A stretch of DNA of 27,702 bases from Bacillota bacterium (GCA_023428265.1 JAEYYW010000149.1:1-27702); one strand, 5' to 3'. Positions 16,670-23,508 are shown, numbered from the stretch's first letter. A program made the numbers and translations. Notes: generated from the letters alone by a model not told the origin.

Positions 16670-16693
16670 GGTGCAAAAAGGAACCGGGATGTT

Positions 16694-17353
16694 ATGGCCA
16701 GCAAACTCCTGCCCCCAAACCTGTCGGATCATCTGGTGGAAGTCACCGACATTGAGCAGTGCCTTCACAGCCTTGCAGCCCACCATGAGGACGCAGACCA
16801 CCTGCATGTGACGGGCCAAACACTGCGCGGTGAAAGGCTGCCGGGCAAGCGGCTGGATTTTTGCGATTGCATATTTGAAAGATGCACGTTTGAGTTTCAA
16901 AAGGATCACGCCTGCAGCTTTGTGGATGTGGTGTTTAAAAATTGTGATCTCTCCAATGCTGATTTCACAAAAAGCACGTTCCTGCGCGTCACAATGATCG
17001 ACTGCAAGGCAATGGGCACCGGCTTTTCGGAGTCCGTGCTGAACCATGTGTCCGTGGAGCAGGGCTTGTTTCGCTATGCCAACTTCTCCGCGTCAAAGAT
17101 CAGTAGCGTGCGGTTTGACGGTGTGGACCTGCAGGGCGCCGCACTGGAGCAGTGCAAGCTGAAAGAGGTGGCCTTTGACCATTGCAGCCTGGAAAGCGCA
17201 GAGTTTTCTTTCACCTCGCTCAAAGGGATTAACCTGACCTCCTCATCCATTCGCGGAATCAAGGCCAACCTTGCGGATCTGCGCGGCGCTGTGATGGCCA
17301 GTCACCAGTTGGTTGATCTGGCCGGGCTGCTGGGGATCGTCGTGAAGGGATAG
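16694..17353 (+). CDS. Pentapeptide-repeat protein, Qnr/McbG-like
   Basis: A 219-residue protein with a beta-helix pattern in which every fifth residue is small or aromatic: FCDCIFERCTFEF, FKNCDLSNADFTKSTF, FRYANFSASKI, VRFDGVDLQGAALEQCKL and FTSLKGINLTSSSI between about residues 55 and 190. Length, the break between two repeat coils and a C-terminal alpha-helix (HQLVDLAGLLGIVVKG) resemble Qnr-type DNA-mimic proteins that protect gyrase and topoisomerase IV; Gram-positive chromosomes carry many intrinsic homologues. That function is inference from layout, not shown. The frame is open far upstream, but the ATG at 16694, just after its promoter and an AAAAGGAA site (16676-16683), is the only sensible start. 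Its last 111 bases overlap the diguanylate cyclase gene on the other strand. Confidence 0.8.
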   Translation: MASKLLPPNLSDHLVEVTDIEQCLHSLAAHHEDADHLHVTGQTLRGERLPGKRLDFCDCIFERCTFEFQKDHACSFVDVVFKNCDLSNADFTKSTFLRVTMIDCKAMGTGFSESVLNHVSVEQGLFRYANFSASKISSVRFDGVDLQGAALEQCKLKEVAFDHCSLESAEFSFTSLKGINLTSSSIRGIKANLADLRGAVMASHQLVDLAGLLGIVVKG

Positions 17354-18943
17354 TTCCTCCGCGGTCTGGGGATTCTCAATCATTGCCGCATCCCAGGTCA
17401 CACAGCAGTTGCGGGACAGACGCTTGGCCACATACATCGCCTTGTCCGCAAGCTTCACTATCTTTTCAGCCCCGGCGTCGGACAGGGAGTTGTCACACAC
17501 GCCGATGCTCACGGTGATGTGCTGGGTTTCACCGCTCTCCATTTCCACATCGCCGGTGCTCACCTCATGGCGCAAACGGTCTGCAACGGCAGCCGCCTCC
17601 TGCCCCCCAAGCCCCGGCAGCACGACGGCAAACTCGTCGCCGCCGATGCGCCCGATTGCGTCCTGCTGCCTGAGCGTGCGCCGAAGCGCGTCTGCCACAG
17701 CCAGCAGCGCTTTGTCTCCGCTGAAATGCCCATAGGTGTCGTTCAGCAGCTTCAACTGGTCCAAATCGATCATCAGCACCGATACCGGTTCAGCGCATTG
17801 CTCCGCCTGCACCAGCTCATCCTGGAGAGCCTGCATGAATCCGTTTCGGTTCAATAAGCCCGTGAGGCTGTCCTGATCGGCCATGGAGCGCAGCCTGCGC
17901 TCCTGCATGCGCCGCTCCGTGATATCGCGAAGCAACGAGACCGAGCCGATTGCGCGGCCCCGTTCCGATATCATGGGATAAACCTTGATCCTGATAAACT
18001 TGGCATTTTCCCCGTCCACCACCGGCGACTGGAGCTCCATCTGCCCCGCCTCACCGCGCGTCAGCATCTCGATCCATTGGGGAAAAGAAGAAAAGACATC
18101 GCCGGTGTTCCTGCCGGAAATCTCCTGCCCGATGCCGAAAAACACACCCATCAGATGCGCCGCAAAGGGGTTCCGATCCACAATCATATTGTGGTCGTCG
18201 GTGACAATGATGCCCTGATCCAGCACGTCAAACACCTTTTCACGGGCAATCGGTGAGACAACGAACAGTTTGTGGCGCAGCAGCGTGAAAAACAACAGCA
18301 GGCTGCTGGGCAGATAAAGCGAGGCAATCGGCACGTTGATGCCGGTTTTTTCCAGCAGGGCGGTTTTGAGGATAGCAAACAGGAAGACCAGAAAGATGCT
18401 CAGCATAATCAGCAAGGCCTGCTTCCTGCTCCTACTGGACACCTTTGCAGCGAAAATGCCAAACATGACCAACGACAGGGCAACCAGCGTGTAGTTGTAG
18501 AAAATGAACAGCTTTCCAAGCGTCGTTGACTGCAGCGCAAGCGCTTTGCCAAAGAACATTTTTTCACTCAGCGAAAAACCGCTATACATGAGATGGTGGC
18601 TGTCATCAGTGAAGATCAGCACCAGCGCCGCCACCGGCACAACCCAAAACAGCGGAAGGTATCGCTTCCACCGTTCAAACCGGCCATAATACGCGGCGAA
18701 ATAAACACAAGTCACAGGCATAAAGTACATGCCGATCTGCTGGAATTTCCTCCAGAACAACATCTGCTGCATATCGTTGGTCCACAGCTCCATGAGCGCG
18801 CCCACAGACCAGATATAGACCAGCACAATCTGCGCAACAAAGGCTTTGGTGCCGGCAACATACAGGCGCTTCGTGACCTGCACGAACAATACGCCCAAAA
18901 CAACAAGAGAAAGGATCACCATCACGATGTATGCGAATTCCAA
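17243..18943 (-). CDS. Membrane diguanylate cyclase (7TM-PAS-GGDEF)
   Basis: A 566-residue protein that makes the second messenger c-di-GMP from two GTP. Residues 1 to about 225 hold seven hydrophobic helices of the 'histidine kinase N-terminal 7TM' type, including the signature-like TDDSHHLMY (112-120). A PAS domain follows (about 235-345; ending LLRDITERRMQERRL), then a GGDEF domain (about 350-515) with DSLTGLLNRNGF, metal-binding D393 in MIDLDQLK, the intact GGDEF motif at 434-438 and an RQQD inhibitory site at 425-428, so it should be active and product-inhibited. No EAL domain. A tail of about 50 residues follows and overlaps the pentapeptide gene on the other strand. The start is TTG at 18943 with a GCGAGG site about 7 bases upstream; the first in-frame ATG would cut into helix one. 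Confidence 0.9.
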   Translation of the reverse strand: MEFAYIVMVILSLVVLGVLFVQVTKRLYVAGTKAFVAQIVLVYIWSVGALMELWTNDMQQMLFWRKFQQIGMYFMPVTCVYFAAYYGRFERWKRYLPLFWVVPVAALVLIFTDDSHHLMYSGFSLSEKMFFGKALALQSTTLGKLFIFYNYTLVALSLVMFGIFAAKVSSRSRKQALLIMLSIFLVFLFAILKTALLEKTGINVPIASLYLPSSLLLFFTLLRHKLFVVSPIAREKVFDVLDQGIIVTDDHNMIVDRNPFAAHLMGVFFGIGQEISGRNTGDVFSSFPQWIEMLTRGEAGQMELQSPVVDGENAKFIRIKVYPMISERGRAIGSVSLLRDITERRMQERRLRSMADQDSLTGLLNRNGFMQALQDELVQAEQCAEPVSVLMIDLDQLKLLNDTYGHFSGDKALLAVADALRRTLRQQDAIGRIGGDEFAVVLPGLGGQEAAAVADRLRHEVSTGDVEMESGETQHITVSIGVCDNSLSDAGAEKIVKLADKAMYVAKRLSRNCCVTWDAAMIENPQTAEELSLHDDPQQPGQINQLVTGHHSAAQIRKVGLDSANG

Positions 18944-19023
18944 TCAAATGCCTCGCATCCCGCGGCCGGTCGGAATAATTGTCGGCGTGACCGCATTGTT
19001 TCATCCATTATTTGCCCGCACCG

Positions 19024-19061
19024 CATGCAAATCAAACACAGAGCATTTCGCTTTTTGCATG
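19024..19061. repeat. 8-bp inverted repeat upstream of diguanylate cyclase gene
   Basis: CATGCAAA (19024-19031) and TTTGCATG (19054-19061) are perfect complements 22 bases apart, between the metK terminator and the cyclase gene. It could be a regulator site or a chance repeat. Confidence 0.4.
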
Positions 19062-19070
19062 TTTATCCCA

Positions 19071-19098
19071 CAACAAAAGCGGGGGCTCACTCCCCCGC
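19071..19098 (-). terminator. Terminator for metK
   Basis: GCGGGGG (19079-19085) pairs with CCCCCGC (19092-19098) around a 6-base loop. On the minus strand it is followed by TTTTGTTG. It lies 18 bases after the metK stop. Confidence 0.8.
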
Positions 19099-19116
19099 CT
19101 TTGATGGTGAAATGGA

Positions 19117-20292
19117 CTATAATCCCAGCTCGCTCTTCAGCGCTTCCACATGATCCAGCTTCTCCCAGGGCAGATCCAGATCGGTGCGACCGAAGTGGCC
19201 GTAGGCCGCCGTCTGGCGATAAATGGGCCTCCGGAGCGCGAAGCGGTTGATGATGGCGGCAGGCCGCAGGTCAAACACCTTGCGCACCGCCTTTTCCAGC
19301 ACATCGTCGGGCAGCTTGCCGGTGCCGAACGTCTCCACCATCACCGACACGGGGTGCGCCACGCCGATGGCATAAGCAATCTCGATCTCGCAGGCCCGGG
19401 CCAGGCCTGCGCCCACAATGTTTTTGGCGGCGTGCCGCGCCGCGTAGGCCGCAGAGCGGTCCACCTTGGTCGGGTCCTTGCCGCTGAACGCGCCGCCGCC
19501 ATGGCGGCCATAACCGCCGTAGGTGTCCACAATGATTTTTCTGCCGGTCAAACCAGAGTCTCCGGCGGGCCCGCCGATCACAAACCGGCCGCTGGGGTTG
19601 ATGAGGAAACGGGTCTTATCATCCAGCAGTTTGGACGGGATGCAGGCCTTTACAACCTCCTCCACAATCTCCTCTTCCATCTGCTTGTGGGGCACGTCCG
19701 GGTGGTGCTGTGTGGAGATGATCACGGTGTCCACACGCACCGGCTTGTCGCCGTCGTATTCCACAGTCACCTGCGTTTTTCCGTCGGGCCGCAGATAGTC
19801 CAGCGTGTTGTCCTTGCGCACCACCGCCAGCCGCCGGGCCAGCTTGTGGGCGTAATAAATGGGCATCGGCATCAGCGCGTCGGTCTGGTCGCAGGCGAAG
19901 CCGAACATCATGCCCTGGTCGCCGGCGCCGATGTCAAAGGCACCGCCAAGCCGCTCTTCGAGCGCGTGGTTCACGCCGCCGGCAATGTCCGGCGACTGCT
20001 CGTTGATGGTGCAGAGCACCGAGCAGGTTTCGGAGTCAAAGCCGAACTTGGCGCGGGTGTAGCCGATGTCGGCCACGGTTTTGCGGGCCACTCCGGCGAT
20101 ATCCACATAGCAGTCGGTGGTGATCTCGCCCATCACCAGCACCATGCCGGTGGTCACGGCCGATTCGCAGGCCACGCGGGCGTTGGGGTCCTGCGCCAGG
20201 ATGCTGTCCAGCACCGCATCGGAGATCTGGTCGCACATTTTGTCCGGATGCCCTTCGGTCACCGATTCGCTGGTAAAGAGTCTTTTTGCCAT
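19117..20292 (-). CDS. metK: S-adenosylmethionine synthetase
   Basis: Complete methionine adenosyltransferase (391 residues), which makes SAM from methionine and ATP in the cytosol. Hallmarks are SVTEGHPDK at 10-19 with the catalytic His, the ATP-binding GAGDQGMMFGFA and the P-loop-like GGGAFSGKDPTKVDRSAAYAAR; the metal- and potassium-binding Asp and Glu of the family are within these blocks. ATG at 20292 has a strong AGAGGAGG site (20301-20308) 8 bases upstream. The gene stands alone, driven by a full-consensus promoter (20536-20564) and controlled by a SAM-I riboswitch (20362-20460) with an overlapping terminator (20311-20347), giving feedback by its own product. Confidence 0.98.
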   Translation of the reverse strand: MAKRLFTSESVTEGHPDKMCDQISDAVLDSILAQDPNARVACESAVTTGMVLVMGEITTDCYVDIAGVARKTVADIGYTRAKFGFDSETCSVLCTINEQSPDIAGGVNHALEERLGGAFDIGAGDQGMMFGFACDQTDALMPMPIYYAHKLARRLAVVRKDNTLDYLRPDGKTQVTVEYDGDKPVRVDTVIISTQHHPDVPHKQMEEEIVEEVVKACIPSKLLDDKTRFLINPSGRFVIGGPAGDSGLTGRKIIVDTYGGYGRHGGGAFSGKDPTKVDRSAAYAARHAAKNIVGAGLARACEIEIAYAIGVAHPVSVMVETFGTGKLPDDVLEKAVRKVFDLRPAAIINRFALRRPIYRQTAAYGHFGRTDLDLPWEKLDHVEALKSELGL

Positions 20293-20310
20293 TGCACAAT
20301 CCTCCTCTGG

Positions 20311-20347
20311 TAAAAAAATCGCCTCATTCGCATACGCAGAATGAGGC
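20311..20347 (-). terminator. Riboswitch-controlled terminator in the metK leader
   Basis: GCCTCATTC and GAATGAGGC (20339-20347 with 20321-20329) form a 9-bp stem, followed on the minus strand by GA and seven Ts (20312-20318). The 3' strand of the riboswitch P1 helix (GATGAGG, 20361-20367) can instead pair with the terminator's 5' arm as antiterminator, so SAM binding, which holds P1 closed, frees the terminator. Confidence 0.9.
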
Positions 20348-20361
20348 TATCAAAAGCACTC

Positions 20362-20460
20362 CTCATCTGCCGGATACGAATATCCGGGGGAATTGGCACC
20401 TTGACTTTCGCCAGGTTGCCGGGTTTCATAGGGCCCAGTCCCTCCACCTCTCGGGATAAG
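20362..20460 (-). promoter_or_regulatory. SAM-I (S-box) riboswitch aptamer
   Basis: On the minus strand the segment contains the S-box core in order: CTTATC (P1 5' strand, 20455-20460), GAGAGGTGGAGGGACTGG, the CCCTATGAAACCCGGCAACC block, GTCAAGGTGCCAATTCC and the closing GATGAG (20362-20367), which pairs with CTTATC through one G-U. Order, spacing and conserved bases match the family closely. It binds SAM and lowers metK transcription when SAM is plentiful. Confidence 0.95.
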
Positions 20461-20462
20461 GA

Positions 20463-20480
20463 GCCCCGCCGAAGCGGGGC
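20463..20480 (-). other. UUCG-capped hairpin 5' of the riboswitch
   Basis: On the minus strand GCCCCGC-TTCG-GCGGGGC forms a 7-bp G+C stem with a stable UUCG tetraloop, two bases before the S-box P1 helix. A second 7-bp hairpin (20507-20513 with 20519-20525) lies nearer the transcript start. Neither is followed by a U-tract. They may insulate the aptamer or stabilise the 5' end. Confidence 0.7.
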
Positions 20481-20535
20481 GCAATATTCAGTTTTTTACG
20501 ATGCTGCCGGGATGATCCATCCCGGTTGCGATCGT

Positions 20536-20564
20536 ATTATAGCGTCAGCCGGATGTGCTGTCAA
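20536..20564 (-). promoter_or_regulatory. Full-consensus sigma-A promoter for metK
   Basis: Minus strand: TTGACA (20559-20564), 17-base spacer, TATAAT (20536-20541). All twelve positions match the consensus. The expected transcript start near 20529 leaves about 70 bases before the riboswitch. Confidence 0.92.
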
Positions 20565-20592
20565 CATGATTTTTCGCAGTTCAAACTTTCCG

Positions 20593-20612
20593 CTCCGGCA
20601 CACCGCCCGGAG
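20593..20612 (-). terminator. Weak hairpin after the alcohol dehydrogenase gene
   Basis: CTCCGG and CCGGAG (20607-20612 with 20593-20598) form a 6-bp stem shortly after the stop codon. The following minus-strand bases (CGGAAAGTTTG) are only a poor U-tract, so this is a weak candidate. Confidence 0.25.
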
Positions 20613-20618
20613 GCCCGG

Positions 20619-21638
20619 TCAGCCGCCCACCATCACCATCTTGACGGCCCCGGCCTTGTCGTCGCGCAGGGCCCGCATGGCCTCGCCGGTCTCCTCCAGG
20701 CGGAACCGCCGGCTGATCAGCGCGTCGGCATCCATAAAGCCCTCGCGCATCAGGGCCACGGCGCGGGGCAGATAGAGCGCCGGCGCCGCGAACGAAGCCC
20801 GCAGCTGCAGGCGCTTCACATGAAACAGGTTGGCGTCAAAGGAGATGCCGGCCTTCCCCGCCGGCGCAAAGCCGATATAGGCCATGATGCCGCCAAACTT
20901 CATCGCGCGCAGATAGTCCGTCATCGCCGCCGGTGGCACCGTGGCCATCACCCTGTCCACACCGCCCAACTCTTTCAGGCGCTCCACAGCATCCACCCGG
21001 TCGGTGAGGATCACCTCGTCGGCGCCAAACTGCTTGGCCAGCGCAATCCGCGCGTCTGACCCGGAGCGGGCCGTGGCATAAATCCTGCGAGCGCCGGCCA
21101 GCCGGGCCAGTCTCAGCGCCATCAGGCCGATTGCGCCCGCGCCCACCACCAGCACGTCGTCCTGGAAGCGGATGTCGGCGGTGTAAAGCAGGTCCAGCGC
21201 CACGCCCAGCGGTTCGGCCAGCGACGCGTGGTCCGCCGGGATGCCGTCATATTTCACAAGGCACCGGTTGGGCACGACCATATACTCCGAAAAGCCCAGG
21301 CTCTTGCGGCCCCAGAAGTTGGGCGCCTTGGTGCAAATCTCCACGCGGCCGTTGCGGCAGTCGTCGCACACGCCGCAGAAGGAGCTGCTTTCCAGCACCA
21401 CCTTGTCGCCTTCCCGCACGCTGCCCGCCGGGCCGCCCAGCTTTTCCACCACGCCGGCGATCTCATGGCCGAAGGGCTGCCAGTCCGCCGCGTCCACGGA
21501 GGCAAGCGTCAAGTCGCCGCCGCACACGCTGCAGGCGGTGATGCGCACCAACGCCTCATCGGGGCCGGGGTCGGGCAGGTCAACCTGGCGCACTTCAAAC
21601 TGGAAGGGGGCTTTCACATAAGCGGCTTTTGTGAGCAT
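20619..21638 (-). CDS. Zinc-dependent alcohol/polyol dehydrogenase (MDR family)
   Basis: A 339-residue medium-chain dehydrogenase of the sorbitol/threonine dehydrogenase type. Catalytic zinc ligands are C39 in SVCGGD, H58-E59 in PFGHE and E142 in AEPL; the structural zinc site has four cysteines (C88, C91, C94, C102). The cofactor-binding GAGAIG is at 166-171. ARSGSD follows the second strand, where an acidic residue would favour NAD, so NADP is possible. These enzymes oxidise secondary alcohols or polyols; the substrate is open. ATG at 21638 has AAAGGAGG 6 bases upstream. It has a full-consensus promoter at 21707-21735 and no operon partner; metK's promoter begins 55 bases after its stop. 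Confidence 0.9.
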   Translation of the reverse strand: MLTKAAYVKAPFQFEVRQVDLPDPGPDEALVRITACSVCGGDLTLASVDAADWQPFGHEIAGVVEKLGGPAGSVREGDKVVLESSSFCGVCDDCRNGRVEICTKAPNFWGRKSLGFSEYMVVPNRCLVKYDGIPADHASLAEPLGVALDLLYTADIRFQDDVLVVGAGAIGLMALRLARLAGARRIYATARSGSDARIALAKQFGADEVILTDRVDAVERLKELGGVDRVMATVPPAAMTDYLRAMKFGGIMAYIGFAPAGKAGISFDANLFHVKRLQLRASFAAPALYLPRAVALMREGFMDADALISRRFRLEETGEAMRALRDDKAGAVKMVMVGG

Positions 21639-21706
21639 GGGAACCTCCTTTGTGTGAACGCAGTTTTCGCCGATGGGGAATTTTGTCGAATTAATGTGTT
21701 AAGGAA

Positions 21707-21735
21707 ATTATAGGGTGTGGGGAGGGTGGTGTCAA
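21707..21735 (-). promoter_or_regulatory. Full-consensus sigma-A promoter for alcohol dehydrogenase
   Basis: Minus strand: TTGACA (21730-21735), 17-base spacer, TATAAT (21707-21712). All twelve positions match the consensus. The predicted leader is about 60 bases. Confidence 0.9.
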
Positions 21736-21923
21736 TGAATGAAAAGTTCTAAACGGACAACATTTCAGAGGCGGGGTTATGTACCTATGAGTCAGCGATG
21801 AAGGATGCAGGGCGGTTGAGGGGCTTTCGGCAGGTGGGGTTGGCGGTGCCCGGGCGGGCTCTACTAGAGTTTTTCAGGTAACAGCATTAGCTTTTAACCC
21901 TTACAATCAAAATACATAAATTA

Positions 21924-21952
21924 TTGTCGAAACATTCATAATCCTGTATAAT
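21924..21952 (+). promoter_or_regulatory. Sigma-A promoter for the SIR2-domain gene
   Basis: TTGTCG (21924-21929), 17-base spacer, TATAAT (21947-21952). The -10 box is perfect. The transcript would begin near 21959, leaving a leader of about 50 bases. Confidence 0.65.
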
Positions 21953-21960
21953 TACAATCG

Positions 21961-21993
21961 TACGCAACATACTCATAACCATCATACGTAACA
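21961..21993 (+). repeat. Direct repeat TACGYAACA in the SIR2 leader
   Basis: TACGCAACA (21961-21969) and TACGTAACA (21985-21993) differ at one base and are 24 bases apart, just after the predicted transcript start and before the ribosome binding site. The place fits an operator, but no regulator is encoded nearby. Confidence 0.45.
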
Positions 21994-22007
21994 AGAAAGG
22001 TCAATAT

Positions 22008-23363
22008 ATGTCTAGGTATGATGAATACAAAGCTCACGTATGTGCAAAGATCAATAATTGTCTTGAAACAATGGAATGTCAACCTATTTTGTTTATCGGT
22101 AGTGGGTTTTCAAAAAGATACTTTAATGCTCCAAGCTGGCAAGAATTATTACAGCTTCTTGCAAAAAACAACCCTGAAGCAAAGGAATACGCATACTATA
22201 AACAAAACTGTCGAGATTTCATTGACATTGGTTCAAAATTGGCTCAGGTTTATGCTGAATGGGCATGGGGCAAAGGAAGAAATTCATTTCCAGAAGATTT
22301 GTTTACTGATATCTGGGGTTCAGACATATATATTAAACAGTTTATTAGTGAATATATGAAACATATAACGCCTAAATCAACCGCTGATGTGAATGAGATT
22401 TATAAACACGAAATTGAGTTGATACAAAAAATTAGACCACACGCAATAATAACAACTAATTATGACGGCTTCATTGAGCTGCTTTTCCCTGAGTATGAGC
22501 CTATTATTGGTCAAAAAATACTTAGGTCGCAATTCGCTAGCATTGGTGAAATTTTCAAAATACATGGTTGTGTTAGTGATGTTCAAAGCTTGGTATTCAC
22601 CAGAGAAGATTATGATAATTTCATATCTAAAAAGAAATATCTAAGTGCAAAACTGTTAACTTATTTTCTGGAGCATCCAATATTCGTGATAGGTTATAGT
22701 ATTAACGATCCAAACATAAGATCAATTCTTTCTGATATTGACGAGATTCTAGTGTCAAACAATGAGTTAGTCCCAAATCTTTTCATTATTGATTGGATAC
22801 CAGAGATCAATGAAAATTCTAAATATAGCGACGAGGTATTACTAAGGCTTGAAAATGGGAAAAGTATCCGGATAAATTCTATAACAACCAACAGTTTTGA
22901 ATGGATTCTTCAATCATTAATAAACGATAACGCTCTTGAAAAGGTTAATCTTAAGCTATTAAGAGCATTGTTGTCGAGAACATATGAACTTGTACGTACT
23001 GATATTCCAAAAAGATCAATTGATGTCGACTATGATACTTTAGAACATGCATTGGCAAATAGAGAAGATATATGCAAGATCTTTGGAATAACTACCTTAT
23101 CAAATCCCAACGCTTTTAATATTCAGTATCCATATACTCTTTCCATAGTAGCAGAAAAGTTGGGTTATAATTATTGGTCATATGCTGATGATTTGATTAA
23201 GCGAGTTAAGGACGAGAAAGGATATGATATAAAGAGTTGTGATAACTTATATCATATAGCAATAAAAACAGGCTGTAAATCTGTTAGCAGAAAATACTCT
23301 GATGAATTAGTCTTATTACTGCAAGGTGTCAAAGAGAATAAACCATACGAAATCAAAGAATAA
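22008..23363 (+). CDS. SIR2-domain protein, probable NAD-consuming defence effector
   Basis: A 451-residue protein whose first 300 residues are a SIR2-like (SIR2_2 type) domain. The nucleotide loop FIGSGFS is at 29-35, the conserved TTNYD at 149-153 (N151, D153), the catalytic-type histidine in KIHG (H186), and FVIGYSINDPNI at 226-237 closes the site. All key residues are present, so it should hydrolyse or process NAD. Many such proteins are antiphage effectors that drain NAD (Thoeris ThsA and DSR proteins are known examples); no ThsB-like partner is adjacent. The last 150 residues (about 301-451) match nothing I recognise and could sense infection or oligomerise. The gene is very AT-rich, unlike the roughly 60% G+C around it, and has its own promoter, pointing to horizontal gain. 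ATG at 22008 follows AGAAAGG (21994-22000) by 7 bases. Confidence 0.85.
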   Translation: MSRYDEYKAHVCAKINNCLETMECQPILFIGSGFSKRYFNAPSWQELLQLLAKNNPEAKEYAYYKQNCRDFIDIGSKLAQVYAEWAWGKGRNSFPEDLFTDIWGSDIYIKQFISEYMKHITPKSTADVNEIYKHEIELIQKIRPHAIITTNYDGFIELLFPEYEPIIGQKILRSQFASIGEIFKIHGCVSDVQSLVFTREDYDNFISKKKYLSAKLLTYFLEHPIFVIGYSINDPNIRSILSDIDEILVSNNELVPNLFIIDWIPEINENSKYSDEVLLRLENGKSIRINSITTNSFEWILQSLINDNALEKVNLKLLRALLSRTYELVRTDIPKRSIDVDYDTLEHALANREDICKIFGITTLSNPNAFNIQYPYTLSIVAEKLGYNYWSYADDLIKRVKDEKGYDIKSCDNLYHIAIKTGCKSVSRKYSDELVLLLQGVKENKPYEIKE

Positions 23364-23371
23364 TTACATTT

Positions 23372-23426
23372 TGACTAGGATTAACATATTAAGTAAATGT
23401 TATAAGTATCACATAACATCTAGTCA
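23372..23426. repeat. Nested inverted repeats after the SIR2-domain gene
   Basis: TGACTAG (23372-23378) pairs with CTAGTCA (23420-23426). Inside, ATGTTAT (23397-23403) pairs with ATAACAT (23413-23419) around a 9-base loop, and AACAT near 23383 offers an alternative pairing. The inner 3' arm directly abuts the outer one. No U-tract follows. It may end the transcript or mark the edge of the AT-rich insert, which stops just after it. Confidence 0.55.
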
Positions 23427-23463
23427 CCTCGATGTTTGCTCCCTTCCCCTCTCCCCTTCACTA

Positions 23464-23472
23464 TGCTAAAAT
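23464..23472 (+). promoter_or_regulatory. Candidate extended -10 promoter for FAH-yerC-pcrA-ligA unit
   Basis: TGC followed by TAAAAT (23467-23472). The -35 region (TTCCCC at 23444-23449) is poor, so the extended -10 would have to carry the activity. The ATG at 23509 is about 30 bases beyond the likely transcript start. Confidence 0.4.
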
Positions 23473-23508
23473 AGTCCCGATTCCCAATACCACCAAACCG
23501 AGGTAATA

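Larger units (their letters stand above)
21639..22007. other. Intergenic region at the border of the AT-rich insert
   Basis: No gene is supported here. The left part holds the dehydrogenase ribosome binding site and promoter (21707-21735, minus strand). About 21745-21855 is G-rich on the plus strand with no recognisable element. At about 21859 a short palindrome (CTCTACTAGAG, 21859-21869) followed by five Ts marks the change to AT-rich DNA, and the SIR2 promoter and leader follow. Confidence 0.6.

Noticed and set aside
15344..16693. Extension of the pentapeptide frame to 15344 (450 more residues).
   Set aside because: It is antisense to recD2, His/Gly/Arg-rich as expected for a shadow frame, and a promoter lies just before 16694.
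16517..17047. Extension of the RecD2 frame to 17047 (about 177 more residues).
   Set aside because: It is antisense to the pentapeptide-repeat gene, has no family resemblance, and RecD2 proteins begin at the OB-like domain seen from 16516.
19150..20313. Plus-strand open frame of 387 residues opposite metK.
   Set aside because: Gly/His/Val/Ala-rich shadow of metK; no ribosome binding site.
21745..21855. G-rich segment left of the SIR2 insert, with a phrase (TTCTAAACGGACAAC) that looks like an insertion-sequence end.
   Set aside because: No matching second end, transposase remnant or target duplication was found, so an element cannot be claimed.
23364..23508. A small gene between SIR2 and the FAH gene (possible antitoxin or partner).
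   Set aside because: Stops occur in all frames within this short AT-rich gap and no ribosome binding site with a usable start is seen.
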